Shown: positions 24,166-31,644, numbered from the stretch's first letter. The stretch is DNA of 45,091 bases from JAFGJQ01 sp964586145 (GCA_964586145.1 CAZPHH010000034.1:1-45091); one strand, 5' to 3'. Notes: generated by a model not told the origin, from the letters alone. Program-made: numbers and translations.

Positions 24166-25950
24166 CTACCCCACCAGCCGTTTCAGCGCAGCCTGCGCAT
24201 CCGTGTCGGCTGGGTCCACTTCCAACGCGTGACGATACTGCTCGGCGGCTTCGGCGGGCTGGCCGAGAGCTTCCAGGGCAACCCCCAGGTTGTAATTCAC
24301 GTGCAGCAGGCCGGGCTCCAGCACAAGAGCGGCCCGGTAGTGCTCCACCGCCTCCGCGAAGCGATTCTGCACGGCGTACGTCATGCCCAGGTTCAGGTGA
24401 ATCTCGGCGGAATTCGGCTCCATCGCCACGGCCTGCTCGAACCGCGCCGTCGCCTCCGGCAGCCGGCCCTCCTGGGCCAGCACGATCCCGAGATTCTGGT
24501 ATGCCATCGCACGCAAGGTGCGCTCCGGATTGATCGGCCAGTTCACCACCACGGCCGCGGCAAAGCCTGCCACCAGCGGCGGCACAATCGAACGTCGCTG
24601 GAACGTACGAAACGCCGCGTGCGCCCGCTCCAGCCCCGCCCCGGCGAACAAAGCCACGAACGGAACCAGCGGATACCGGTACCGCGCCACGACATAGAAC
24701 GCGGCCACGCTGACGGTCACCGTGAGAACCAGCAGGTACAGCAGCCACAGCTCACGCCGCCGCGGCCAGGTCAGCACCACACCCATGACGGCCAACGGAC
24801 ACAGCACGCCGAAGTGCATCACCGACCCCAACAGGCGGAGCAAGCCGGACCACTCCGTGTAGAGGTAGTAACTCTCCGTGTCGGGAACCTCGAAGGCGTT
24901 CCACGTCAACAGCCCCTTGTACCCCAGCAGAACCAGCCAGCGCCCGGTGTGACCGCGGATGAACTCCCACGACCGACCCCACCAGAACCGCGAAACCTCG
25001 CCCGGAGCCAGCGCACGCCCGACCGCCCGCGACGCGAGCGCCTCCGCATCGGCCCGCTCGAATGGCGGCGACTCGTGCCCGCGCACCAGCGGCACGTACC
25101 GGCCCGTCGCGATCTCACTGTTGCCGATGTAGAAGTTCGGACCGGCCTGCACCGTCGTGACCGCAAACGTGCCATCGATCCGGTAGTTCCGCAGCCCCAC
25201 CGGCAGCAGCACAACCGCCATGCCGATCACGAACGCCGCGGCCCAGGCAGACCGGACACGAGTCGACGCCGCCCGATCGTGCAACCACAGCCAGAGAGCC
25301 ACCGGCGCAAACCACAGAAGCGCGTTCTCCCGGGTGAGAGCCAGGATGGCCAGTACCAACCCCGCCGCCAGCCACGCCAGAATCGTTCGGGATCGCGGGC
25401 GATCCCCCTCCGTCTCGCGAGCGTGAATCCCAGACAAAACAAGCAGCAACAAGGCCGTCAGGGCCAGTCCCAGTGACGCCTTCTGCACAATGCCGTCGAA
25501 GAACACCGCCGGTGCGTAGAGTGCCATCAGCGCACCGGCCGCCAGGCCCGCGCCCCGTCCAAAGAACCGCGCCCCGGCCACCCCCAGGGCCACGCACGCC
25601 AGCGAGCCGAGCAACGCCTGGGTCAGCCGGATCATCCATGCGTTCGGGCCGAACACCTTCAGGATGACGGCAAGGAAGTACGGATAGGCCGGTGCCTGGT
25701 AGAAGCTTCGACTTCCCATCCAGTCGCCCCCGGCAATCTCCCACGCCCAGTTCAGGTACGAAGCCGCGTCACCCACCGGCACGGTGAAGAATGGAATCCC
25801 CTGTATTTGTGTGAAATACGCGACGCGCAGCGCAAACGCGACCAATCCGATGACCGCGAGCCATGCCGCAAAGCGGCGGTCGCGGTGCCGGAGACCGGCC
25901 GCACGTGAAGAGCCGCTGCGCGACGGCAAAGGTGTTCGCCCGCGTGCCAT
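24166..25950 (-). CDS. Membrane glycosyltransferase (PMT/ArnT-like, GT-C) with C-terminal TPRs
   Basis: The product has 594 residues. Multiple hydrophobic helices span about residues 30-430. The first outer loop carries VPVGDAASYLNWAWEIAG, where an acidic residue is expected in GT-C enzymes that use lipid-linked sugars. Residues about 480-594 hold three TPR-type repeats (QNLGIVLAQEGRLPEATARF, LNLGMTYAVQNRFAEAVEHY and YNLGVALEALGQPAEAAEQY). The likely job is transfer of a sugar from a polyprenyl phosphate to a protein or envelope glycan, with the TPRs binding a partner. The start is ambiguous: an in-frame GTG lies at 25998 and neither start has a good ribosome site. Confidence 0.8.
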   Translation of the reverse strand: MARGRTPLPSRSGSSRAAGLRHRDRRFAAWLAVIGLVAFALRVAYFTQIQGIPFFTVPVGDAASYLNWAWEIAGGDWMGSRSFYQAPAYPYFLAVILKVFGPNAWMIRLTQALLGSLACVALGVAGARFFGRGAGLAAGALMALYAPAVFFDGIVQKASLGLALTALLLLVLSGIHARETEGDRPRSRTILAWLAAGLVLAILALTRENALLWFAPVALWLWLHDRAASTRVRSAWAAAFVIGMAVVLLPVGLRNYRIDGTFAVTTVQAGPNFYIGNSEIATGRYVPLVRGHESPPFERADAEALASRAVGRALAPGEVSRFWWGRSWEFIRGHTGRWLVLLGYKGLLTWNAFEVPDTESYYLYTEWSGLLRLLGSVMHFGVLCPLAVMGVVLTWPRRRELWLLYLLVLTVTVSVAAFYVVARYRYPLVPFVALFAGAGLERAHAAFRTFQRRSIVPPLVAGFAAAVVVNWPINPERTLRAMAYQNLGIVLAQEGRLPEATARFEQAVAMEPNSAEIHLNLGMTYAVQNRFAEAVEHYRAALVLEPGLLHVNYNLGVALEALGQPAEAAEQYRHALEVDPADTDAQAALKRLVG

Positions 25951-26053
25951 GATCGTCCCAGCAGTGTCCGACCGGCGGCGTCGCTGGTCAACGGTCACTC
26001 GTGCGCCCAGCGCAGGCCGGGCGGACCCGCCTGAAAATCGCTATATATTGCGC

Positions 26054-26089
26054 TTGCCAATCACTAGTACCCGATGTATTGTGATATTA
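26054..26089 (+). promoter_or_regulatory. Candidate promoter and operator of the XRE-S24 gene
   Basis: TTGCCA (26054-26059) and TATTGT (26077-26082) are 17 bp apart. The predicted start is about 26089, which is the A of the ATG, so the message may be leaderless; there is no ribosome site upstream. A dyad ATCAC-N16-GTGAT (26060-26064 and 26081-26085) spans the promoter and is a natural place for the encoded repressor to bind. Confidence 0.35.
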
Positions 26090-26754
26090 TGGCCCGCAAA
26101 CCGACCGAGATCATCGCCATTCGGGCGGCAGAGACCCTGGGCCGCCGTGTCCGCCGGCTTCGCAAGGAATGCCGCCTGACCCAGGCCGACGTGGCCCGCG
26201 CCGCGGGCATCAACCAAGGGTTCCTGTCCGAGATCGAGCGGGATCGGCGGAATCCGTCCGCCAACACGCTGGGGGCCCTGGGGCTGGCCCTGGGCCTGCC
26301 GGAGGCGGTGCTGCTGGGGGCGGGGCAGGATCATGACGCTCCCCAGCCGTTCGAGGCCCGCGAGCTTCCTCTGCTGGGGTCGATCCCGGCCGGTCCGCCG
26401 TCGGAATGCCAGGAGCAACTGGAGCTTTTCCCCGTGCTCCGGCACCTGTGGGCGCCAGACCGCTATTGCCTGCGACTTTCCTTTGACAGCATGGAGCCGA
26501 CGCTCAAGCCGGATGATATTGTGCTGGTCCAGTACCGGCCCGATGTGGAGCCGGAACACGTGCAGGGGCGAATCTGCGCCTGCCTGGTCGACAACAACCC
26601 AACCCTCAAGCGGGTCAGCGTCGAGTACCACACGGATCATCGCGTCGTCATCCTGCGCGGTGACAACCCCCGGATTCCGCCCTCCATCATCGACGAAACG
26701 GCCCGTTTCTCCGTCCAGGGCGTCGTGCTCTGCCTGGTCAGCCGGATGCTATGA
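26089..26754 (+). CDS. XRE-family repressor with LexA/CI-type S24 autopeptidase domain
   Basis: The product has 221 residues. Residues 15-72 form an XRE helix-turn-helix (LTQADVARAAGINQGFLSEIERDRRNPS). Residues about 93-215 form an S24 peptidase domain. The likely scissile pair is Ala101-Gly102 (SIPAGPP), the catalytic Ser134 lies in FDSMEPT and Lys174 in NPTLKRV. Proteins of this design are repressors that cleave themselves, classically when RecA filaments signal DNA damage. It precedes the ABC/GNAT fusion gene by 129 bp on the same strand and is its obvious candidate regulator. An upstream in-frame ATG at 26074 is possible. Confidence 0.87.
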   Translation: MARKPTEIIAIRAAETLGRRVRRLRKECRLTQADVARAAGINQGFLSEIERDRRNPSANTLGALGLALGLPEAVLLGAGQDHDAPQPFEARELPLLGSIPAGPPSECQEQLELFPVLRHLWAPDRYCLRLSFDSMEPTLKPDDIVLVQYRPDVEPEHVQGRICACLVDNNPTLKRVSVEYHTDHRVVILRGDNPRIPPSIIDETARFSVQGVVLCLVSRML

Positions 26755-26770
26755 CCCCCTCCTTGCAGGA

Positions 26771-26790
26771 TTTGCAATAATATTGCCAAA
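26771..26790. promoter_or_regulatory. AT-rich palindrome, candidate repressor operator
   Basis: TTGCAATA and TATTGCCA flank a single A (26772-26788), matching at 7 of 8 positions. The core TTGCCAA recurs at 26054-26060 in the promoter of the XRE gene. The site lies about 15 bp upstream of the -35 box of the ABC/GNAT gene. It stands out as AT-rich in GC-rich DNA. Confidence 0.38.
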
Positions 26791-26804
26791 ATATGGCCGT
26801 TCGC

Positions 26805-26833
26805 TTGACCGGCCGCCATTCTCGTGCTATAGT
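26805..26833 (+). promoter_or_regulatory. Strong sigma70-type promoter of the ABC/GNAT gene
   Basis: TTGACC (26805-26810), a 17-bp spacer, and TATAGT (26828-26833). This is among the two best housekeeping-type promoters in the window. The start would be near 26840, leaving a leader of about 44 bases that ends in a GGAGGGG ribosome site before the ATG at 26884. Confidence 0.62.
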
Positions 26834-26883
26834 TAGGTATATGTTTGGGTACACGCGGCACACGGGGCGTTGGAGGGGACACC

Positions 26884-28275
26884 ATGAGGGGAACCCAGCG
26901 GACGATTCGGCTCGAATGCGTTCGCGAACACGAGGAGACGCCCGCGTCGCGGCGGGCGGCGGAGGTCCGGCTTCGATTCGGGCTGCCGTCGTTTGCCGCG
27001 AGGGGCGCGCTCGCCGAACCGATCCGGATCCTCGAACCCGTGAGCATTCACGTGGGACCGGGACGCATCGTGGCGTTTGTGGGACCGTCCGGCAGCGGAA
27101 AATCCAGTGCCTTGAACGCCGTCGAGACGATCCTCCCCGGCGGATGCGCCGTGGATCGGATCGGGTTCCCCGCGGATCGGCCGGTCGTGGACGCGGTGGC
27201 GTCGCACGCGGGGCTGGCAGACGCCCTGGGCACGCTCAGCGCGTGCGGCCTGTCGGAGGCCCCGTTGTGGCTGCGGCGCTTCGACGCCCTTTCCGAAGGG
27301 GAGCGGTTCCGCGCCCGTCTCGCCCGGGCGTTGGATTTGCATTCCCGAGGTCAATCGCCCGCTCCCCTGCTCTGCGACGAGTTCTGCAGCAACCTGCACC
27401 GCCGAAGCGCGAAGGCCGTGGCGTGGAACCTCCGCAAGCTGGTGACTCGTCGCGGCCTGTGCGTGGTCGTAGCATTCTCCAACGAGGACCTTCTGCCCGA
27501 CCTCCAGCCGGACACGCTCGTACGCCTGCTCGGCCGCGGCCGGCACGAGACGGTCGAAGGCCACCCTCGCCGGCGGCAGGTCAGCCTGTTCCCCGGGCTG
27601 CGGATCGGACCCGGCGTGAAGGCGGACTTCGAGTCCTTCGCCGACATGCACTATCGCGGCGTCGGTCGGCTTGGGTTTGTGGATAAGGTTTTTGTCCTTC
27701 GAGAGGGTCGCGGGGGCGCCGCCCTGGGGGTTGTGGTGTACGCCTTCGCACCACTGGGGCTGGCCTTGCGGAACCGGGCCACGGAGGGCCGGTTCCGCAA
27801 CCGCCCGGACCGACTCAATCGCGAGGTTCGCATTCTGCGCCGTCTGGTGATTCACCCGGACGTGCGCGGCTGCGGCCTGGGTCACTGGCTGGTCCGCCAG
27901 ACCCTTCCGCAGGTGGGCACGCGATACGTGGAGTGCCTGGCCTCGATGGGCTCGGTAAACCCGGTGTTTGAGCGGGCCGGCATGACCCCGGTCGGCGTCT
28001 GTCCGCTGCCCACACACGTGCAGCGAGCGCTCCGATCGCTGGCCGACCTGGACGTGGACGCGCTCGCAAGGGACTTCGTGACGCAGGTCTGTCGCCGACC
28101 GCAGGTACGAGCGGTGGTGGCGCGCACCGTACTTCGCTGGTACGAAGCGACGACGGGCTGCGGTCGCCGGCGAGCGGCGGGGCAGTCGCCGGCCTGCCTG
28201 GCCCGGACGTTCCAGGCACTCATCGGTTCACGCCCGGTGTACTACCTGTGGGATCGCGAGGAAGCCGCGGCGTGA
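26884..28275 (+). CDS. ABC-type ATPase fused to GNAT acetyltransferase domain (COG2401-like)
   Basis: The product has 463 residues, no membrane segment. Residues 30-225 are an ABC ATPase: Walker A GPSGSGKS (67-74), signature LSEGE (136-140) and Walker B LLCDEF (about 162-167). The switch position reads SNED instead of the usual His. Residues about 245-375 are a GNAT fold with the acetyl-CoA loop IHPDVRGCGLGHW (RGxGxG type). The last 90 residues are helical and basic. Such fusions form a small, poorly understood family of soluble ABC proteins. The gene has its own strong promoter and follows a self-cleaving repressor, suggesting induced expression. The substrate is unknown. Confidence 0.82.
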   Translation: MRGTQRTIRLECVREHEETPASRRAAEVRLRFGLPSFAARGALAEPIRILEPVSIHVGPGRIVAFVGPSGSGKSSALNAVETILPGGCAVDRIGFPADRPVVDAVASHAGLADALGTLSACGLSEAPLWLRRFDALSEGERFRARLARALDLHSRGQSPAPLLCDEFCSNLHRRSAKAVAWNLRKLVTRRGLCVVVAFSNEDLLPDLQPDTLVRLLGRGRHETVEGHPRRRQVSLFPGLRIGPGVKADFESFADMHYRGVGRLGFVDKVFVLREGRGGAALGVVVYAFAPLGLALRNRATEGRFRNRPDRLNREVRILRRLVIHPDVRGCGLGHWLVRQTLPQVGTRYVECLASMGSVNPVFERAGMTPVGVCPLPTHVQRALRSLADLDVDALARDFVTQVCRRPQVRAVVARTVLRWYEATTGCGRRRAAGQSPACLARTFQALIGSRPVYYLWDREEAAA

Positions 28276-28416
28276 CGGACGGACTCGGTCTCCTTCCTTC
28301 CCCGACGGGGCGTCGGCAAATGCGCCTGTGCCGGCGTCCCGTCGGTCACACCTTCGAGAACACGGCTCGCGGACGCCGTCTCGTTCACACAGGAGGGTTG
28401 ACGCCGTGGACCACCC

Positions 28417-28656
28417 TCAGGCGGTCCACTCCACGCAGATCATGAACACCAGCCAGGCGGCAACGCCCACGGCGTACATCCCCAGCACGATGGTGAGCCA
28501 GAGGCCCACCACGGCCATCGGGATGTCCCGGACCTGCCGGCAGCGCGTCGTCTTGTACACGAGGGCCACCGACAACGAAAGCGGGATCAGCATGGCCACC
28601 CGCCATACGCCGCTGATGACGATAGATCCCAGCAGGGCCGTCAGCGGGAGGGTCAT
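28417..28656 (-). CDS. Small membrane protein of unknown function
   Basis: The product has 79 residues with hydrophobic segments at about 3-35 and 48-75. I recognise no family. Its start overlaps the stop of the DUF6677-type gene in an ATGA, so the two are translationally coupled and probably act together in the membrane. It is last of a three-gene minus-strand unit that begins with an FmdB-like zinc ribbon. The 140 bases between it and the ABC/GNAT gene hold nothing recognisable. Confidence 0.68.
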   Translation of the reverse strand: MTLPLTALLGSIVISGVWRVAMLIPLSLSVALVYKTTRCRQVRDIPMAVVGLWLTIVLGMYAVGVAAWLVFMICVEWTA

Positions 28657-29114
28657 GGTGCGCGCTCCCTTGCCGATCGGCCGGCCGGAGCAGAGGCCTC
28701 TTCGCTCGGTGCGTCGGCCCGGCCGATCGCATCAAGGATGATCAGCAGGCTCAACAGCCCGGCGATGCCGGAATACACGACGCCCGTGTCCACCGAAGCG
28801 TACGACGGATTGGCGTTTTCCAGAGCGTCCGGGGCGGCCCGCGCGTGCTCACTCCAGGAGTAGGCCGCCAGCCCGTGGACGCCGGCACAGGTCTGGGCGA
28901 GAAACCACGTGAATCGTTTCTTCGGCTGGACGGTGTCCTGCACGCCGCCGATGGCCACGCCGGTCCAGAACGTGACGGCGATCGTCACCATCAGAATGAT
29001 GCCGCGTGTGCGGCAGCCGATCGCCACGTGCCCGGCGCCCGGAAGCAGCCAGGAAAGGAAACCCGCCAGACAAACGCGGGCGAACGGTTGATCCATGAGG
29101 CGAGAGGCAGCCAT
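28653..29114 (-). CDS. DUF6677-like membrane protein
   Basis: The product has 153 residues. The N-terminal FLSWLLPGAGHVAIGCRTRGIILM segment (SWLxPGxGH followed by a glycine/arginine turn and a hydrophobic helix) is typical of a planctomycete family labelled DUF6677. Helices are also visible at about 45-62 and near the C-terminus (YSGIAGLLSLLIILDAIG). The start is uncertain: ATGs at 29114 and 29096 both fit and neither has a clear ribosome site. It follows the FmdB-like gene by 17 bp and overlaps the next gene by 4 bases. Confidence 0.72.
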   Translation of the reverse strand: MAASRLMDQPFARVCLAGFLSWLLPGAGHVAIGCRTRGIILMVTIAVTFWTGVAIGGVQDTVQPKKRFTWFLAQTCAGVHGLAAYSWSEHARAAPDALENANPSYASVDTGVVYSGIAGLLSLLIILDAIGRADAPSEEASAPAGRSARERAP

Positions 29115-29131
29115 GAGCGTGGAGCACCGAG

Positions 29132-29359
29132 TCAGTCCATGTTTCTCCGGGGGCACTGCCCGTCGACACAGCGGCTGCACGGGTTCGCGTCGCCTCTTGA
29201 CGCAGGCGCTCCCTGCCGGGCGGCGAACGTGGAGTGCTGGCGGTCAACCTGGGGCGACTCGCACCGGGGGCAGCGCGGCGTCTCGCGACTCTGCATCGAT
29301 CGGGCCAGATGCTCGAAGCGCGTTCCGCACGCGCCACACAGGTACTCGTACACAGGCAC
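29132..29359 (-). CDS. FmdB-family zinc-ribbon protein
   Basis: The product has 75 residues. It begins MPVYEYLCGACG, the FmdB signature, with the zinc ribbon cysteines Cys8, Cys11, Cys30 and Cys33. The GTG start is set by a very strong GGAGGAGGTGAG site. A C-terminal CSRCVDGQC adds a second cysteine cluster that is less usual. The family is proposed to be regulatory, but its role is not established. Confidence 0.85.
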   Translation of the reverse strand: MPVYEYLCGACGTRFEHLARSMQSRETPRCPRCESPQVDRQHSTFAARQGAPASRGDANPCSRCVDGQCPRRNMD

Positions 29360-29559
29360 GAACTCACCTCCTCCGGAGAGCCGATCGGGCAGTATAGGGG
29401 GCGTGCCGCAGGGTCGCAAGCAAGCCGGCGGAACCGCACGAACCGCGTTGACAAGGCTGCCGGGTGGGCGATACTGACGACGGAAGACACACTCGCCGCA
29501 CCGTGGTCAACCATCGGCGACGGCGGGGCAGGCGGGCCTTTTCGGCCGGAGAAATCCCG

Positions 29560-29943
29560 ATGTCCATTCGCGGGGAGTCGGCGATCGTCGCGGTTCTGGC
29601 GTTGGCGAGCGGGGGCTGCAGCGTCACGGGGACGTGGCGCGTGCAATCGGTCGACCCGCCGTCCGCCCGAGCAGAGTTTCCCCTGCACCACGTCACGTTC
29701 GGCAACGAGGGCACATACTCCGACAGGCCACAGCCGGGCGAGGAAGGAGAACCGAACGTCGGCCAATACAGTTGGAATCCGGCGTTTTTGACGCTTCACC
29801 TGACACCGAGAGGATCGACCACCCAGTTCTACCGGGGGTATATCCGGATGGACCGGAAACTCGTCGTGACTCGGATGGACAAAGGGCCGAAGCTTCGCGC
29901 GGTGCTGGTGCGTGAATCGGCGCCGGCCGAGCCCGCGTCGTAA
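29560..29943 (+). CDS. Small lipoprotein of unknown function
   Basis: The product has 127 residues. The signal sequence ends ASGGC, so Cys20 is the likely lipid anchor. The mature part contains TGTWRVQS and a GTYS turn, suggesting a small lipocalin-like or META-like beta-barrel, but this is a guess from pattern only. The start has GGAG at 9 bp. truB begins 41 bp after its stop on the same strand. Confidence 0.7.
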   Translation: MSIRGESAIVAVLALASGGCSVTGTWRVQSVDPPSARAEFPLHHVTFGNEGTYSDRPQPGEEGEPNVGQYSWNPAFLTLHLTPRGSTTQFYRGYIRMDRKLVVTRMDKGPKLRAVLVRESAPAEPAS

Positions 29944-29983
29944 TCCCCGAAAAACACCATCGGAAACAGACCCGAGGACCGGC

Positions 29984-30730
29984 GTGGACGGATTGATCAA
30001 TCTCTACAAGCCACACGGAATCACATCGGCCAAAGCGGTATATCGCGTCCGTCGGATCACCCGCGTCCGCAAGAGTGGACATGCCGGCACGCTGGACCCG
30101 ATCGCCGAAGGCGTGTTGCTGATCTGCCTGGGCGGCGCCACCAAGCTGGTCGAGAAACTCATGGATTTGCCGAAGGTCTACCGGGCCTCGGCCCGGCTGG
30201 ACGTGACCAGCGAATCCTACGACAGCGAGGGCCCCGTGACACCGGTGCATGTTCCGGTTGTCCCGGCCCGAGAGCAGGTTCAATCCGTGATGGCCACGTT
30301 CGAAGGGCGGATCCAACAGGTGCCGCCGAAATTCAGCGCGCTGAAGGTGGACGGCCTGCCCGCGTACCGCAGGGCGAGAGAGGGCGAAGACGTTTCTATG
30401 CCGGCGCGCCCGGCCGTCGTGTACTGGCTGCACCTGGTGGAGTACGCCTGGCCCCGCGTCACATTCGAGATGGCCTGCGGGCGCGGAACGTACGTGCGCG
30501 CCATCGTGCGTGACATCGGCCTGGCACTGTTCGCCGGCGGATGCCTCACCGAACTGGTTCGTACACGCGTGGGCCCGTTTCACGCGGAGTCCGCGTGGAC
30601 GCTGGAGGCGCTGGACGCACTGCGCGACCCGCTCCAGGCCGTGCAGCCGCTGGAAACAGCGCGAACCCATCTGGACGATCCGGCCTTCACAGCGCCACCC
30701 CCGCGGCCCGGCACAACCCCGGCTTCCTGA
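29984..30730 (+). CDS. truB: tRNA pseudouridine(55) synthase TruB
   Basis: The product has 248 residues. It converts U55 to pseudouridine in the T-loop of tRNAs. The N-terminus GLINLYKPHGITS, the catalytic segment GHAGTLDPIAEGVLL with Asp38, YRASARL and the late GTYVRAIVRDIG are all TruB signatures. The GTG start at 29984 is chosen because the conserved domain begins at once and GAGGA lies 7 bp upstream. It lacks a C-terminal PUA domain, as in short bacterial TruB. It is not next to rbfA or infB as in many genomes. Confidence 0.93.
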   Translation: MDGLINLYKPHGITSAKAVYRVRRITRVRKSGHAGTLDPIAEGVLLICLGGATKLVEKLMDLPKVYRASARLDVTSESYDSEGPVTPVHVPVVPAREQVQSVMATFEGRIQQVPPKFSALKVDGLPAYRRAREGEDVSMPARPAVVYWLHLVEYAWPRVTFEMACGRGTYVRAIVRDIGLALFAGGCLTELVRTRVGPFHAESAWTLEALDALRDPLQAVQPLETARTHLDDPAFTAPPPRPGTTPAS

Positions 30731-31004
30731 CGCCCACCGGTCCGGATCCGCATTCGTACGGGCGACGGACACGCTCGTGCTTCGTTCGCCGCGCGGATTC
30801 CGACGCCGCCCCCGACGCAAGTTCTTTCCCCGCCGTGGCTTCGTTCCCGGCGCGGAAGGATCGCTCCGTCGCTGAATCCCTCACCCGGTGTGGAACTGGG
30901 CAAAATGGTCTCGGAAAACCCGCGGACGCACCAGATTTGGCCCCTGAGGATCGGAAATTTTGCGAGCCGAGGGCTTGAATCGGAATTCGTTTCGTCCTAT
31001 ACTG
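30731..31004. other. Gene-free region downstream of truB
   Basis: No gene is visible on either strand. The only recognisable element is the promoter at its right end (30975-31003). Confidence 0.5.
30975..31003 (+). promoter_or_regulatory. Strong sigma70-type promoter of the GA-motif RNA
   Basis: TTGAAT (30975-30980), 17 bp, TATACT (30998-31003). Both boxes are near consensus in otherwise GC-rich DNA. The predicted start is about 31010. No open reading frame of credible composition follows within 600 bases on this strand, so the promoter most likely serves a non-coding transcript. Confidence 0.62.
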
Positions 31005-31152
31005 TGTTCTGATAGAGCGGGGTATAAAGCAAGGCGGAGAGAGAGCACCCGCCTGCGAGAGAGAGTACCCCACGAAAGTCGGTTGGTCTGAACCCTTAGT
31101 GTGTAAACGCGCGGTTGCGCGCTTGCATAGCTGGTGGCGGTGCGCTGTACTT

Positions 31153-31191
31153 TCCTCCAAGAAAGTGTCAGCCACTTTCTATCCTCCAAGA
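31153..31191 (+). promoter_or_regulatory. Twin UCCUCCAAGA elements in alternative hairpins
   Basis: TCCTCCAAGA occurs at 31153-31162 and 31182-31191. ACTTTC (31149-31154) can pair with GAAAGT (31161-31166), exposing CTCCAA as a loop. Alternatively GAAAGTG (31161-31167) pairs with CACTTTC (31173-31179). The CCUCC core is complementary to Shine-Dalgarno sequences, as in C-rich loops of some regulatory RNAs. Confidence 0.4.
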
Positions 31192-31334
31192 GCAGAGAGA
31201 GCCAATACCCCCGGCCGGTGAAGGTGAGAGAGCACCGGCCAACACGAGAGAGAGAGCGTACGAGAGAGAGAGCATCACGGCGTCAGACGCCACCCTGTGA
31301 ATGCAGCGCACCAGAACAGTCACCAAGCCTGGGA

Positions 31335-31381
31335 AAAGGGGCAGTGTCCGGCCTGAGAGAGCACGAACACTGCCCCTTTCC
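31335..31381 (+). terminator. 13-bp perfect stem at the 3' end of the GA-motif RNA
   Basis: AAAGGGGCAGTGT (31335-31347) pairs without mismatch with ACACTGCCCCTTT (31367-31379) around a 19-base loop that itself holds a GAGAGAG motif. It is the strongest stem in the region. The trailing U-rich stretch is short (UUUCCGUU), so it may be a terminator or a closing stem of the RNA. Confidence 0.5.
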
Positions 31382-31385
31382 GTTG

Positions 31386-31644
31386 CGCACTTCGAGCCGC
31401 CGTTCGCCGGCAACCTGGCGAATTCGTAGCGATTCTTCCGGCGGAAACGATTGTCACGCGAACGAAGCCCTGGTTCCGTCCAATCCGGCCGGACGCGGTC
31501 AATCGCCGCCAAAACGCAACCGCGAACCCGATTTGTACGGAGCCCCCGTTCTCTCCAAACGATTTGGCGAAATTCGCAACGCGGGAACCCGATCAACTCG
31601 GAGCGGAGACAAGTGCGCAGGTCTCTCCATGCACCCTCCCGGCA
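31386..31644. other. Intergenic region between the RNA candidate and the SDR gene
   Basis: No gene. Two similar segments about 60 bp apart (GCAACCGCGAACCCGAT at 31516 and GCAACGCGGGAACCCGAT at 31576) look like a decayed repeat. TTCTCTCC (31549) and GTCTCTCC (31621) are complementary to the GGAGAGA motifs upstream, which may be chance. Confidence 0.3.

Larger units (their letters stand above)
31010..31385 (+). ncRNA. Candidate structured non-coding RNA with repeated GAGAGAG motif
   Basis: The transcript would be about 375 bases. Seven motif copies of the form (C/T/G)GAGAGAG followed by C-A-C or similar lie near 31037, 31057, 31194, 31225, 31246, 31262 and 31354. Hairpins are: 31033-31053 (GGCGG/CCGCC with the motif as loop), 31108-31121 (CGCGC/GCGCG), 31149-31166 or 31161-31179 (mutually exclusive), 31213-31240 (8-bp GGCCGGTG/CACCGGCC with the motif in the loop), 31279-31291, and a final 13-bp perfect stem 31335-31347 with 31367-31379, again with the motif in its loop. 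It has its own promoter and no credible ORF. It does not match tmRNA, RNase P, SRP or 6S RNA as I know them. Confidence 0.6.

Noticed and set aside
26074..26088. Upstream ATG for the XRE-S24 gene
   Set aside because: It would lie within the predicted -10 region and has no ribosome site; the ATG at 26089 fits the predicted start of transcription better.
31010..31385. Known housekeeping RNA (tmRNA, RNase P, 6S, SRP)
   Set aside because: No tRNA-like ends or GGATTCGAC for tmRNA, no GAGGAAAGTCC-type core for RNase P, no single long bulged hairpin for 6S, no SRP Alu or S-domain signature.
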